From assembly GCA_027036135.1 (NCBI GenBank), contig JALVSY010000030.1, positions 62,001 to 126,000 of the forward strand: a DNA stretch of 64,000 bases, in the 5' to 3' direction. Below are positions 17,610 through 25,389 of this stretch, one piece after another. The stretch comes from Pyrodictiaceae archaeon (GTDB lineage: Archaea; Thermoproteota; Thermoprotei_A; Sulfolobales; Pyrodictiaceae). Each line of letters starts with the position of its first letter. The first letter of the stretch is position 1. The position numbers and the translations under genes were made by a program. Below the pieces are notes generated by a model. That model saw only the letters and a list, made by a program, of their open reading frames with translations. It ran no database searches and was not told where the DNA came from.

Positions 17610-17835
17610 GATCCTTCCTCACACTTCTAGACGCAAACCCCGCCGAACTAGGAACCACATCACCCAGAATCTGCCTCCACTTAGCAATCACCCTCTTTCT
17701 CCTCTCCCGGGCAGCAAGAGCCTCAAGATACCTACGAACAGCCTCGCCTACATCTATACCAGCGCGTTCAAGCTCTTCCTTAACCTCCCTCCTAACCCTA
17801 ACACTAACAACCACCGTAGACAAGAACGCAAACAC
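17596..17835 (-). CDS. vapB: VapB-type antitoxin
   Basis: This 79-residue protein sits directly upstream of the PIN toxin. The segment VVVSVRVRREVKEELERAGI followed by an Arg/Glu-rich helix (YLEALAARERRKR) resembles the ribbon-helix-helix VapB antitoxins of crenarchaea. An earlier or later start is possible. The VVVSVRV strand would follow a TTG or GTG near residue 7. The C-terminal tail probably wraps the toxin. Confidence 0.82.
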   Translation of the reverse strand: MFAFLSTVVVSVRVRREVKEELERAGIDVGEAVRRYLEALAARERRKRVIAKWRQILGDVVPSSAGFASRSVRKDREGH

Positions 17836-18004
17836 CCAGTATACATAATGGCTAAAGAGAGATAAAAAACATAGCGTAAGATAACGTAAACTAAGCTACA
17901 ATCAAGTCACATCGCAATAAATTACTAAGCCGCAGAGCACCAGGCATGTTGTATCGTTTACCACTGCCAGTCTAGGATCCCCCAGCTATCTGTGAGGGAA
18001 ACCC

Positions 18005-18084
18005 GGGGCCGCGGGGATGATGAGAAGGACACGAGCCGATCCGTGAGGAGCAGACTTAGCGCCGACCCTCTGATCCGCGGCCCC
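18005..18084 (+). ncRNA. C/D box guide sRNA with 10-bp terminal stem
   Basis: Every box can be placed. The terminal stem is GGGGCCGCGG (18005-18014) with CCGCGGCCCC (18075-18084). C box ATGATGA is at 18017-18023, and a 12-base guide GAAGGACACGAG precedes D' CCGA (18036-18039). C' GTGAGGA is at 18043-18049, followed by a 20-base second segment and D box CTGA at 18070-18073. Such RNAs direct fibrillarin to 2'-O-methylate rRNA or tRNA opposite the fifth base before D or D'. The targets were not worked out. The terminal stem is unusually long for archaea. Confidence 0.82.
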
Positions 18085-18264
18085 ACCCTAACGCTTTCCC
18101 CACACCCTCTCATAATGATTTCCACTCTATCCATATAATGAATTACCAATATTTTGCGATGAGGACTAGCCATTACACTTTGCCAACATTAGAGACAATA
18201 ACATGTCCATATATAGGGGTAGGGCGATAAACTTATTCACAGCCACGTAGCTATTCTGGTAAAT

Positions 18265-18352
18265 GGCCCGCGGGTTCAAGGGTCAGTGGCATCGAGTCTC
18301 GCTCACGGGCTCTGTGCCTCGGCTCGCGCCGTGCTCATCATCCCCGCGGGCC
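18265..18352 (-). ncRNA. C/D box guide sRNA with 10-bp terminal stem, opposite strand
   Basis: On the minus strand, the stem GGCCCGCGGG (18343-18352) pairs with CCCGCGGGCC (18265-18274). C box ATGATGA is at 18335-18341, the 12-base guide is GCACGGCGCGAG, then comes D' CCGA. C' is GTGAGCG, followed by 13 bases AGACTCGATGCCA and D box CTGA (18283-18286). The architecture and the CCGA D' box match the sRNA at 18005 on the other strand, and the two RNAs converge. The guide sequences differ, so the targets should differ. The distance between D and the closing stem is longer here. Confidence 0.8.
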
Positions 18353-18359
18353 GCCCTTC

Positions 18360-18515
18360 TCAGGGCTTGTAGACTAGTATTGCCTTCCTGCCATCCTTCT
18401 CGGCAAGCTCTATGAGTAGCTTATCTCCTGTCTTCCAGCCTAGGAGCTCTACTAGCTCCTTCGGTATCGTTATCTCGTAGCCTACGTATTCTCTATTGTT
18501 CCTGTTTTCTACGTA
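18360..18515 (-). pseudogene. AbrB/SpoVT-type DNA-binding protein, 5' end missing
   Basis: The minus-strand frame encodes YVGYEITIPKELVELLGW, KTGDKLLIELAEKDG and a stop after VYKP. This is the swapped-hairpin AbrB fold used by many archaeal antitoxins and regulators. The frame runs back only to a TGA at 18516-18518, and no ATG, GTG or TTG lies between. The family's usual first ~8 residues are therefore missing. It is either a decayed gene or one using an abnormal start codon. The frame ends 8 bases from the neighbouring sRNA stem. Confidence 0.6.
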
Positions 18516-18529
18516 TCACTAGTACTAGC

Positions 18530-18851
18530 CGCTCTCAGTAGGACTAATCTACACTCTACTTGTATCACTACTGATAAAATGACTGGCCCAAAAAGTAGCT
18601 ATATTAATAAAAATTATATAAAATGGAAACAACATGTAGTAGCTCATATGATTGCGAGAATTAAAGATTCGATCAAGGCTTATTCATAGATATTAAAGAA
18701 GAAATAATATCGATAGCTTCTCTTAGAGAAGACCGGGACTTAAAAAGCTCGTAGTTAAGCATAAAGGTCTTCCTCCGTATACGACATGACCGTGACATGG
18801 ATAATGTAATATGGAGCTACATGAGGAGTTTATGGGAGGGGTTGAGGTGTT
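18530..18851. other. A+T-rich gene-free stretch
   Basis: About 320 bases with no sustained reading frame on either strand and no RNA fold that I recognise. TATA-like words such as ATATAAAATGG occur but have no gene to serve. It may be remains of the partner or upstream part of the broken AbrB-like gene. Nothing supports a function. Confidence 0.4.
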
Positions 18852-18929
18852 TGGTGCCGCGGCCGGGATTTGAACCCGGGTCACGGGCTTGAAAGGCCCG
18901 CATACTTGGCCGGGCTATACTACCGCGGC
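18852..18929 (-). tRNA. tRNA-Glu (anticodon TTC)
   Basis: On the minus strand the acceptor GCCGCGG pairs with CCGCGGC, and the anticodon arm CGGGC-CTTTCAA-GCCCG gives anticodon TTC. The T-arm is normal with a TTCAAAT loop. The discriminator is A, followed by an encoded CCA at 18852-18854. No intron is present. Confidence 0.95.
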
Positions 18930-19055
18930 AACCGCGCAGCGGATAAGAGCGCTTAGGGCCGGGCTCAGCCGCGGCCATGAATCTCGGTATTGGTGACTGC
19001 CTCTTATAATAGTTTTCTTTCTAATCTAATAGTTTTTCTGGCGCTCTATTACTAG

Positions 19056-21794
19056 CTATCTTGTTATATTTATAAGCCATATCTCCCTCGTACCATCTGC
19101 CCTGATAAACAAGAGTGATGTCGTGTTATAGGCCTCTAGTCTATCTCCTGGCCCCCAGGGCAGAAACGGCAATGTTACAATATAGGGAATGGTCTCGCCG
19201 GTTCCTAGGTCTATTTGGTATAAGCCCCCTCTCTCAAGTAGTACCCATAGATTGTTACCCGTGTATGCCATGCCGACGGGGTGGCTCCCCGGAGCCAGTC
19301 CAAGGACTTCTATGTTGACACCCGTGCTTGTCGCGGCCGCCTCTATTATGACTGGTTGCCCGCTTGACTTGTTATATGCTATGAAGTAGGCATGCAAGAA
19401 GTCACTAGTATGAGCTGATGCCGGGTAACTATATGGCGGCCCTACTACTAGGTCGCCAGGCAATGTACCGTTTGCGACTAAGGCGCCAGTGTTGAGGCTC
19501 ACTACGCAGTACTGATTACCCCCGGTTAACACTACTAGGTATGCATCCGTACTGGTATTTATGGCCTCTGCATCAACGCCCTGCTGCAGCGCTCGGCAAC
19601 TCGTGGTTAGGAGTGTCCAGTTTCCGCTTGGGCTGAGAGGAGCCGTGTATATACCGGTAGCATTAACTAGGACCAAGAGGTTCCTCGCAGCGCTATAAGT
19701 TATCGCCGCTGTGCCATTGAATACAGTGTTTGCTGGTATATCGTAGAGCTTAGTCAGGGAGGGGAGCTGGTAAACCTCTATGAAGTCTAAGCCGCCCGGC
19801 GCCACCAGTAATGCATTGAATACAGAGCGAGAAGCCTCTTGGTATAGGGCGTTCAACATATCGATGCTTATACTCGCTGGCCCCGGAGCCCTATAGATAA
19901 GCCTAACCTTGACGGTATCGTTAGCCGTGTTTACAAGCCCATCGTAGTTCTCTATAGTTTTGTTCGCGGATAGCGTGCCACCACTATAGCTTCCCGATGC
20001 GAGTAAGAGCCAGGCACCGCTACTCCAGTTATATAGCCATAAAGTATAGCTCCCAGTGGATATATTTGACAAAAATACCGTCTTCGCCCCAAGACTATAC
20101 GGGTTAGTATCCGGAATGGTCGCATAAGCGACCAAGTCAGCGACGTACTCCTTTACAAAGCTTAGACTATAAGCATTGCCGCCATAGACCACGCTATACT
20201 TACCACCAGTAAGGCCGCTAAGAGTATCGTTTAGCACTAGGTCTCCCTGGCTATCATAAACGACTATACGTGCATCCCGTACAATCGGGTGCCAAGTAAC
20301 ATCAAGCACAGCAATACCATCAGTATTAGTAGTATTGCTGGCAACCAGTAACGAGCCACTATAAAGCTCAACAGTCCAGCCCGAAACCGGATTACCGTTA
20401 AGAGTAACCGTGAAGTTAACAAACCTAGGATTAGCATAAGACACTATAAAGTTATCAAAGCTCGCACTCGATCTATAGGTGCCCACGCCAAGCTCTGTCG
20501 GGGTAAAGGTAGTGTCAACAGCACTCACCGATCCAACAAGCCCGTTTGCGTCATAAACGTCTAGTCGCATATAGCCGCTTGAAGGATTGTAATAAACAAG
20601 GGATGTATACCAGATATTGGTATTTACAGTTGCTGGCGCACTATTAAGTAATTCCCATCCAAATAAATTATTAGGATTATAAATCCATATATCTATACTT
20701 GAGTTTTCTACATCTATGCTAAATTCATATAACATTGATGCCGTTGAATTAAAGAGAACTATATCATTATACCCACTCCCCGTATAGATCTGAGACATGA
20801 CATAATAGGGCCTTGAGGGCGCGCTAATACTTGTCGGATATGCTATGTATTCACCGCCTATGCCACCTGTTGTTCTGGTACTTGTTTGTTGTATTCCGGC
20901 TGTCCCGTTATAGCCTATGTTGCTGTTCCAACTCCATGTCCCGCCTATTGTTCCCCAGGTGCCGCTTGTGAATGGGTCTCCGCTCTCAAAGTCCGTGGCA
21001 TAGACTAGATTGTTAGTTATATTGATGCCTTGGAATGTTATTGCTTGCTGTGTATCAATATTCATGGTGTTACCATCGCTTATGTTTAGGCTCACTGCGT
21101 TGCCGCTTACTAGCTCGCCTTCTAGCACATTATATGAGGCTACGTTGCCGTAGTTATTTGTAAGTATTGTTCCGTTTACTATTCCTTTCCATGTCTGTGT
21201 CCAGTCACTGGGCGCTATATCCATAAGGGCTAGGAGGCTTGCCGCGGGAGCTGTTGTGCTGCTTGTTGAGGTGTATAGTTGCTTATTCTTTATTGTTATT
21301 ACTGCTACTGCTGGGCTTGCTGATAGCGTTGCTGATATGGTTATTGGCTGGGTTGCCTGGTTTATTGTGACTTCGAGCGTGTCTCCTGGCGCCATTGTGA
21401 CTGGGAAGCTTGTTACTGTATATGTCGCTCCGCTTGCGCTTGTTATTGTAGCTGTTATCGTGGTGCCTAGCTCGGTGTAGCGGTCTATAGCTAGTGTTGT
21501 CTGGTTGTCCCAGAGTATGTCTATGCTTGTTATCGTGACTGCTCTGGGGGCGTTCGAGGTTATTGTTATCGTCAATGTACCAGTTAGATAGTCGTATGTG
21601 TAGTAGCTCTGTAGGCTTGAGGCTAGTAACTGGGTTGAGATCTTCTCCTGGGCTGCTTGGCTCACTGTGTTGAGTAGTTCTTTTTGCTGCGTGTTGAGGT
21701 AGAAGTAGAGGGCCAGCATTGCGAGTAGGGCTATTGCGAGCAGTACTCCCCCTATTATTGTTGCTATTGCCCTAGATCTTCTTAGCCGAGGCAT
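19056..21794 (-). CDS. Giant pilin-like surface adhesin, 912 residues
   Basis: The N-terminus has a short basic leader (MPRLRRSRA) and a hydrophobic helix at about residues 10-32, as in archaeal type IV pilins processed by a PilD/PibD-like peptidase. Behind it lie modular extracellular parts. Residues 35-250 are Thr/Ser-rich beta sequence. Residues 265-455 are LamG/concanavalin-like (TDFESGDPFTSGTWG, SFDNFIVSYANP). A carboxypeptidase-regulatory-like Ig repeat around 460-530 has NPVSGWTVELYSG. The C-terminal ~230 residues have WD-propeller-like blades. Asn-x-Thr/Ser sites are abundant. It overlaps the end of the small pilin gene by 23 bases. A pilus-tip or S-layer-associated adhesin is inferred. 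Confidence 0.78.
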   Translation of the reverse strand: MPRLRRSRAIATIIGGVLLAIALLAMLALYFYLNTQQKELLNTVSQAAQEKISTQLLASSLQSYYTYDYLTGTLTITITSNAPRAVTITSIDILWDNQTTLAIDRYTELGTTITATITSASGATYTVTSFPVTMAPGDTLEVTINQATQPITISATLSASPAVAVITIKNKQLYTSTSSTTAPAASLLALMDIAPSDWTQTWKGIVNGTILTNNYGNVASYNVLEGELVSGNAVSLNISDGNTMNIDTQQAITFQGINITNNLVYATDFESGDPFTSGTWGTIGGTWSWNSNIGYNGTAGIQQTSTRTTGGIGGEYIAYPTSISAPSRPYYVMSQIYTGSGYNDIVLFNSTASMLYEFSIDVENSSIDIWIYNPNNLFGWELLNSAPATVNTNIWYTSLVYYNPSSGYMRLDVYDANGLVGSVSAVDTTFTPTELGVGTYRSSASFDNFIVSYANPRFVNFTVTLNGNPVSGWTVELYSGSLLVASNTTNTDGIAVLDVTWHPIVRDARIVVYDSQGDLVLNDTLSGLTGGKYSVVYGGNAYSLSFVKEYVADLVAYATIPDTNPYSLGAKTVFLSNISTGSYTLWLYNWSSGAWLLLASGSYSGGTLSANKTIENYDGLVNTANDTVKVRLIYRAPGPASISIDMLNALYQEASRSVFNALLVAPGGLDFIEVYQLPSLTKLYDIPANTVFNGTAAITYSAARNLLVLVNATGIYTAPLSPSGNWTLLTTSCRALQQGVDAEAINTSTDAYLVVLTGGNQYCVVSLNTGALVANGTLPGDLVVGPPYSYPASAHTSDFLHAYFIAYNKSSGQPVIIEAAATSTGVNIEVLGLAPGSHPVGMAYTGNNLWVLLERGGLYQIDLGTGETIPYIVTLPFLPWGPGDRLEAYNTTSLLFIRADGTREIWLINITR

Positions 21795-22227
21795 ATGCTT
21801 CTCCGCCCTCGTACACTATTTTTACATCTGCGTAGCTCTTGCCGCCGAGGTTACAGGTTATTGTCGCTGCTGCGTAGTATGGGAGTACTATGTTATGCGG
21901 TATCAGTGTTTGGCCATTGTTTAGGCTTAGTGTGCACTTGTCGCTCCACAGGGTATTGTTAATGTATATGTCGTATAGTTTTACCGGAGTGTTATCGGTT
22001 ACTATTACTACGTGGAGCACGCCATTACTATCTATATAGGCTAGGGCTATTGTGAGATCTTGCCTCGACTCTATGGTTGTTTTTATCAGCTGTTGTTCTG
22101 CTAGTTGCTGCGCGGTATAAGTGTTCTCAATTATCCTTGAGATTACTAGGGCTCCGACGCCAAGCACTATTATAGCTAGCAGTGCTGCTGAGACGTACTC
22201 GCTTATTCCTCGCAGAGGCCTCCGCAC
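21772..22227 (-). CDS. Archaeal type IV pilin-like protein
   Basis: This 151-residue protein begins with MRRPLRGISEYVSAALLAII. The leader ends in Arg-Gly before a hydrophobic stretch starting ISEYV, the common class III signal of archaeal pilins, where cleavage would fall just before the hydrophobic helix. The remainder is a beta-rich head with two Cys residues (DKCTLS and ITCNLGG) that may form a disulphide. The start is GTG 22227. It is the first gene of a two-gene operon with the 912-residue adhesin. It could be the shaft subunit carrying that protein, which is inference. Confidence 0.8.
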   Translation of the reverse strand: MRRPLRGISEYVSAALLAIIVLGVGALVISRIIENTYTAQQLAEQQLIKTTIESRQDLTIALAYIDSNGVLHVVIVTDNTPVKLYDIYINNTLWSDKCTLSLNNGQTLIPHNIVLPYYAAATITCNLGGKSYADVKIVYEGGEAYASAKKI

Positions 22228-22360
22228 CTTACCATCCCTCAGCAGGCTACTTGAGGGTCAAGCGCTAGTTTATGCATTGTTTGCTCCTATGTGTTTCTAG
22301 GAATAGTTTTGTGCTATTATACGACTATCGCTCCTGGAGCTACGTGGTTTCATCGTAAGC

Positions 22361-22367
22361 TTCTTAA
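22361..22367 (+). promoter_or_regulatory. Probable TATA element of tRNA-Gly
   Basis: TTCTTAA, preceded by the purine-rich BRE-like GTAAGC, lies about 37 bases before the tRNA 5' end. This is the expected archaeal spacing if transcription starts about 10 bases before the tRNA. No better element is seen in the gap. Confidence 0.4.
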
Positions 22368-22400
22368 CCCTCCGAGCATGTAGTCTGTCCCTACATGGCT

Positions 22401-22479
22401 GCGGCGGTCGTCTAGCCTGGACTAGGACGCCGGCCTGCCAAGCCGGAGATCCCGGGTTCAAATCCCGGCCGCCGCACCA
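22401..22479 (+). tRNA. tRNA-Gly (anticodon GCC)
   Basis: The acceptor GCGGCGG pairs with CCGCCGC. The anticodon arm CCGGC-CTGCCAA-GCCGG gives anticodon GCC. The T-arm CCGGG-TTCAAAT-CCCGG is standard. The discriminator is A and CCA is encoded at 22477-22479. No intron is present. Confidence 0.96.
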
Positions 22480-22633
22480 ATCTCCTCGTATTACTTCGCT
22501 CCTGCAAGAGTTATGTCATGTACTGAATCCCGTGCACCTATACACATCCTAGCGCTATTTACTCTAGTTCCGAAGAAGTCGAGACATATACATATCCTGA
22601 ATTGTTCCTAGGAGAGTTACAGGGTGCACTTAG

Positions 22634-23110
22634 TTAATTGTGACGTGCTTTGGGCCAGTTGTTGCGAACAAATCTTTCCCGGTGTTCTTTTCGGAAAACA
22701 TAGCGTATACCGTAGCGTTTCTTAAACGGGAGGCGGAGAGCCTCGATAAGCAGGCGGAGCCAATGGTGACGGGGCTCTTTTTCCTTCGGCGATAAAGCAC
22801 CGGTAGGGCAGGCTTGGACGCAGAGCATGCAGCGCTTACATAGCTCTGGATGAACCATTACTGGTCTATACCTTATGGTTTCCTTTCCGAGTCCTAGTAG
22901 CTTGACTCTCATTGGCCTAGTTTCCCATATTTTGTCCCCGTAGGGGCAGGCAGAGATACACTCATCGCCTCCGCCGCATGTTGGGTAATAGATTACGAAC
23001 GGTGTATTCTCGCGCATATATTGGTAGTAGTATCGCCAACTAGGCACTTCTTCCCTGTCTCCCAAGACCGCCCAGCCTCCATAGGAAACCATCGTGCTGG
23101 AGGAGTGCAA
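22634..23110 (-). CDS. Two-cluster 4Fe-4S ferredoxin-like protein
   Basis: This 158-residue electron carrier has two cluster motifs: CGGGDECISACPYG at about residues 45-58 and CKRCMLCVQACPTGA at about 91-105. The first is atypical, Cys-x5-Cys-x3-Cys-Pro, with the fourth ligand presumably supplied across the fold. The C-terminal ~50 residues are basic and helical (KKRYGIRYVFRKEHRERF). It resembles the crenarchaeal ferredoxin-like subunits attached to DMSO-reductase or sulfur-metabolism complexes. No partner is adjacent, so its redox partner is unknown. Confidence 0.84.
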   Translation of the reverse strand: MHSSSTMVSYGGWAVLGDREEVPSWRYYYQYMRENTPFVIYYPTCGGGDECISACPYGDKIWETRPMRVKLLGLGKETIRYRPVMVHPELCKRCMLCVQACPTGALSPKEKEPRHHWLRLLIEALRLPFKKRYGIRYVFRKEHRERFVRNNWPKARHN

Positions 23111-23465
23111 CTATTAAGTCTTCTCAAGAAAAGAGGAGCTTCGTTATCGTCTATTAAACTGCATTAATTGCTGAAAATAACTAATGACGGGGTGAGGAGC
23201 CTTCCTCCCTGTCGTTACGTATAGGAATGCTGTGCTAATGTAATGCTAGGTACCTATAGCTTATCTAGGCCCTATTCTTCGGTTTGCCAAGACGATAATT
23301 TATGGATGACGAAATAGAATATGCGCGCCGGGTAGGCCTAATAAAAATATTATACGCGCGGCATGAAAGACTATGGCTACTCGCATCGTCCTATATCTTT
23401 CAATCACCGAGCCTAAGTACTACCTAGTAATGTATTGGTCACGTATTCTTCACTTACTAGTTTCC
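23111..23465. other. Intergenic region with an inverted repeat
   Basis: No gene was seen in 355 bases between the ferredoxin gene and the downstream end of the HTH gene. At about 23182-23217 an imperfect inverted repeat (TAATGACGGGG ... CCCTGTCGTTA, 11 pairs with one G-T) could be a terminator of the HTH transcript or an operator. The A+T-rich part around 23330-23400 probably holds the ferredoxin promoter only in part. I could not fix a TATA box. Confidence 0.35.
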
Positions 23466-24122
23466 TTACGACTGATGAATAGGGTCTCTATGCAATACGC
23501 TAATTAGCGTTCTGCATCCTTTTCCTAGTCTCGCAAAGAGCGTTTTGTAATAGTCCTCGAGGCTTTGTGACACTATTATTAGGTGTGGTAGCCGTGTGTC
23601 CAGGCAGCTCGCCATTATTGCTCCGAGCTCGTATTGGCGGATAGTGCTTGGCTCATTGTCTATGAGCATATTTATTGTTAATACTTCTTTGTGCTTTGTT
23701 GTAAGTACTATGTCGTGGAGATAACTTGTACCTGTTGAGCCAGTTACTAGGCTGGATACTTGATGTTCGAGGCCAAGGCCTCTAGCTGCCTTCATTACCG
23801 CGGCGTAGGCGTTCTCCTTTGCTCCTTCCTGTCTTGTTTCGCTCTCAATGCCTAGTCCTCTCTGGAGTACGCGTAGTAGTGAGAGAAAGAATGAGCCCTT
23901 GCGGGTTATGTTGTATAGGCATACGCCTCTGCTACAAGTTGTCTCTAGTAGGCCTAGCCTGTGAAGCCTTGTGGCTAGGCGTGAGAAGCTCTGAGGGTTT
24001 AGGTTCGCGAGGTGCATTAGCCTTGTCTTGCGTATGGGGCCTTTATGGCTAAGTATCGACAGTATGTCACCTACTATGATGAGGACGTCTCTGCGGCGTG
24101 ATCGCGTCATTTTCTTGTACAA
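23466..24122 (-). CDS. Winged-helix transcriptional regulator with C-terminal domain
   Basis: Residues about 10-75 form a winged helix: RDVLIIVGDILSILSHKGP, then TRLMHLANLNPQSFSRLATRLHRLGLLE as recognition region, and a wing YNITRKGSFFL. This resembles the HTH_45 class of crenarchaeal regulators. The last ~110 residues form a separate alpha/beta domain of unknown type, with Cys residues at about 82, 87, 182 and 205. The gene lies between the ferredoxin and the DUF5305/signal-peptidase operon in the same orientation. It is the obvious candidate regulator of the surface genes, but there is no direct evidence. Confidence 0.78.
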   Translation of the reverse strand: MYKKMTRSRRRDVLIIVGDILSILSHKGPIRKTRLMHLANLNPQSFSRLATRLHRLGLLETTCSRGVCLYNITRKGSFFLSLLRVLQRGLGIESETRQEGAKENAYAAVMKAARGLGLEHQVSSLVTGSTGTSYLHDIVLTTKHKEVLTINMLIDNEPSTIRQYELGAIMASCLDTRLPHLIIVSQSLEDYYKTLFARLGKGCRTLISVLHRDPIHQS

Positions 24123-24260
24123 CTCCTGGATGGATAGGGTCTACGGATATGGAGATGTATTGTAAAAATACTGGGTATCCGTTTATGTCTTTGTATCTCT
24201 TAGCTATTTATTAGAGTTGTGTACTGGGGCTACGCAATGTATAAAAGACTCCTCCAAGAC

Positions 24261-25256
24261 TCATTGATTATCTTCCTTATCCGTACTTGTTTTTGCGCAG
24301 AGGAAGAGCCTCGCTATAGGTGTACAGGCTAGTCCTTCTTCTCGGCTGAGCAATAGTGGTTGACCTGTTCTCTCCGCTAGTCTCGCTACGTCTTGGATAC
24401 CCGTTGCCTCGACGTAGTCTCTTGGAGGTGTTTTTAGCTCTATTACCGGGACTGTTAGTGATTCTAGGATCTCTACTGGGGTTCTTCGGTGCGCTCGGGC
24501 GTAGAGCACTGAACCCGTTAATGCCAGGGCTATTCCAGCAGAGAACGCTGCTAGTAGCAGCTTCCTCGTCGCTGTTGTGTCCCGTATTTGGTTGCCCTGA
24601 CTGGTTGTTGCTGGGAGTGTTATTGTTTCTGTTCCTTGGCTACTGGTGACTGTTACTTTGTAGAGGGGCTCGTTGTACCCCAGGCTTATCTTTATTGAGG
24701 GGTTCATCGTTATCGTCTTGTTCGCTATTCTTGTGGCTGCCTCTAGTCTTACTTCGAGGCTCATATCGGTTGTCACTGGTAGCCCGGTCTCGCGTAGCAG
24801 CTTTAGTGAAGTGTTTCTCGCTTCCCCTAGTCCTAGGTCTACGATTATCCTTGCTCCCGGGGCTAGTGCTCCCTTGGTCACGTTTAACTTCACTGAGAAG
24901 GGGCCTATGTTTAACTGCCTCGTCAACGTATAGTGTATGTCCCGTGCCCCTATACTTGGCGGCATCTTTAGCTCTAGCTTGAATATGCCATAGGCTCTAT
25001 GCAGGAGTTTTACTGGTAGCGCTCCCTGGGATAGTATCTCAGCCGTACCGTTGGGGTATATGAGGCTCTTCTCTGTCACCGCGTAGAGGCTTGCCTGTGC
25101 AGAGTACCGGAGAGTAACGGTGTTGTTGCTCTGGGCTGTTGCAGTGGCTGGCTTACTCGTGACTAGGAGACCCGTAGCAGCGAAGGCTGCTATGCCTAGC
25201 CCGAGGAGTATCAATGCTATTGCTACTGTGTAAGTGGCTGGTCTTTTCCCAGACAA
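24261..25256 (-). CDS. DUF5305-like membrane protein
   Basis: This 331-residue protein is anchored by an N-terminal helix (about 10-30) and a second helix around 232-253. Between them, a ~190-residue extracellular beta-rich domain begins with TVTLRYSAQASLYAVTEKSL. After the second helix a ~75-residue cytosolic tail contains the segment RTPVEILESLTVPVIELKTPP. This topology and neighbourhood match the DUF5305 family found beside archaeal type I signal peptidases. It is directly downstream of the signal peptidase gene in the same orientation. It may help assemble or anchor the exported filaments, which is inference. Confidence 0.72.
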   Translation of the reverse strand: MSGKRPATYTVAIALILLGLGIAAFAATGLLVTSKPATATAQSNNTVTLRYSAQASLYAVTEKSLIYPNGTAEILSQGALPVKLLHRAYGIFKLELKMPPSIGARDIHYTLTRQLNIGPFSVKLNVTKGALAPGARIIVDLGLGEARNTSLKLLRETGLPVTTDMSLEVRLEAATRIANKTITMNPSIKISLGYNEPLYKVTVTSSQGTETITLPATTSQGNQIRDTTATRKLLLAAFSAGIALALTGSVLYARAHRRTPVEILESLTVPVIELKTPPRDYVEATGIQDVARLAERTGQPLLLSREEGLACTPIARLFLCAKTSTDKEDNQ

Positions 25257-25389
25257 CTCAGTTCAACACACAGTGGATTGAATGGTTCCCCGGGAAACGC
25301 TAACTGAGAAAAACAAGAGCTGGGTCCCGGGGAACGATCTCCAGGGATATACTCGTGGTAGCTATTATTCAATTTTCCGGCTCTCCATG

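Noticed and set aside
17958-18173. A 71-residue minus-strand frame
   Set aside because: It is produced by the C/D sRNA at 18005-18084 and its terminal stem. The translated residues show no protein-like character.
25280-25345. TTCCCCGGGAAAC and an inverted partner as origin boxes
   Set aside because: The words are simple palindromes of about 11 bases in a short promoter-size gap, lack the adjoining G-string, and are far from any initiator gene. A terminator or operator is as likely.
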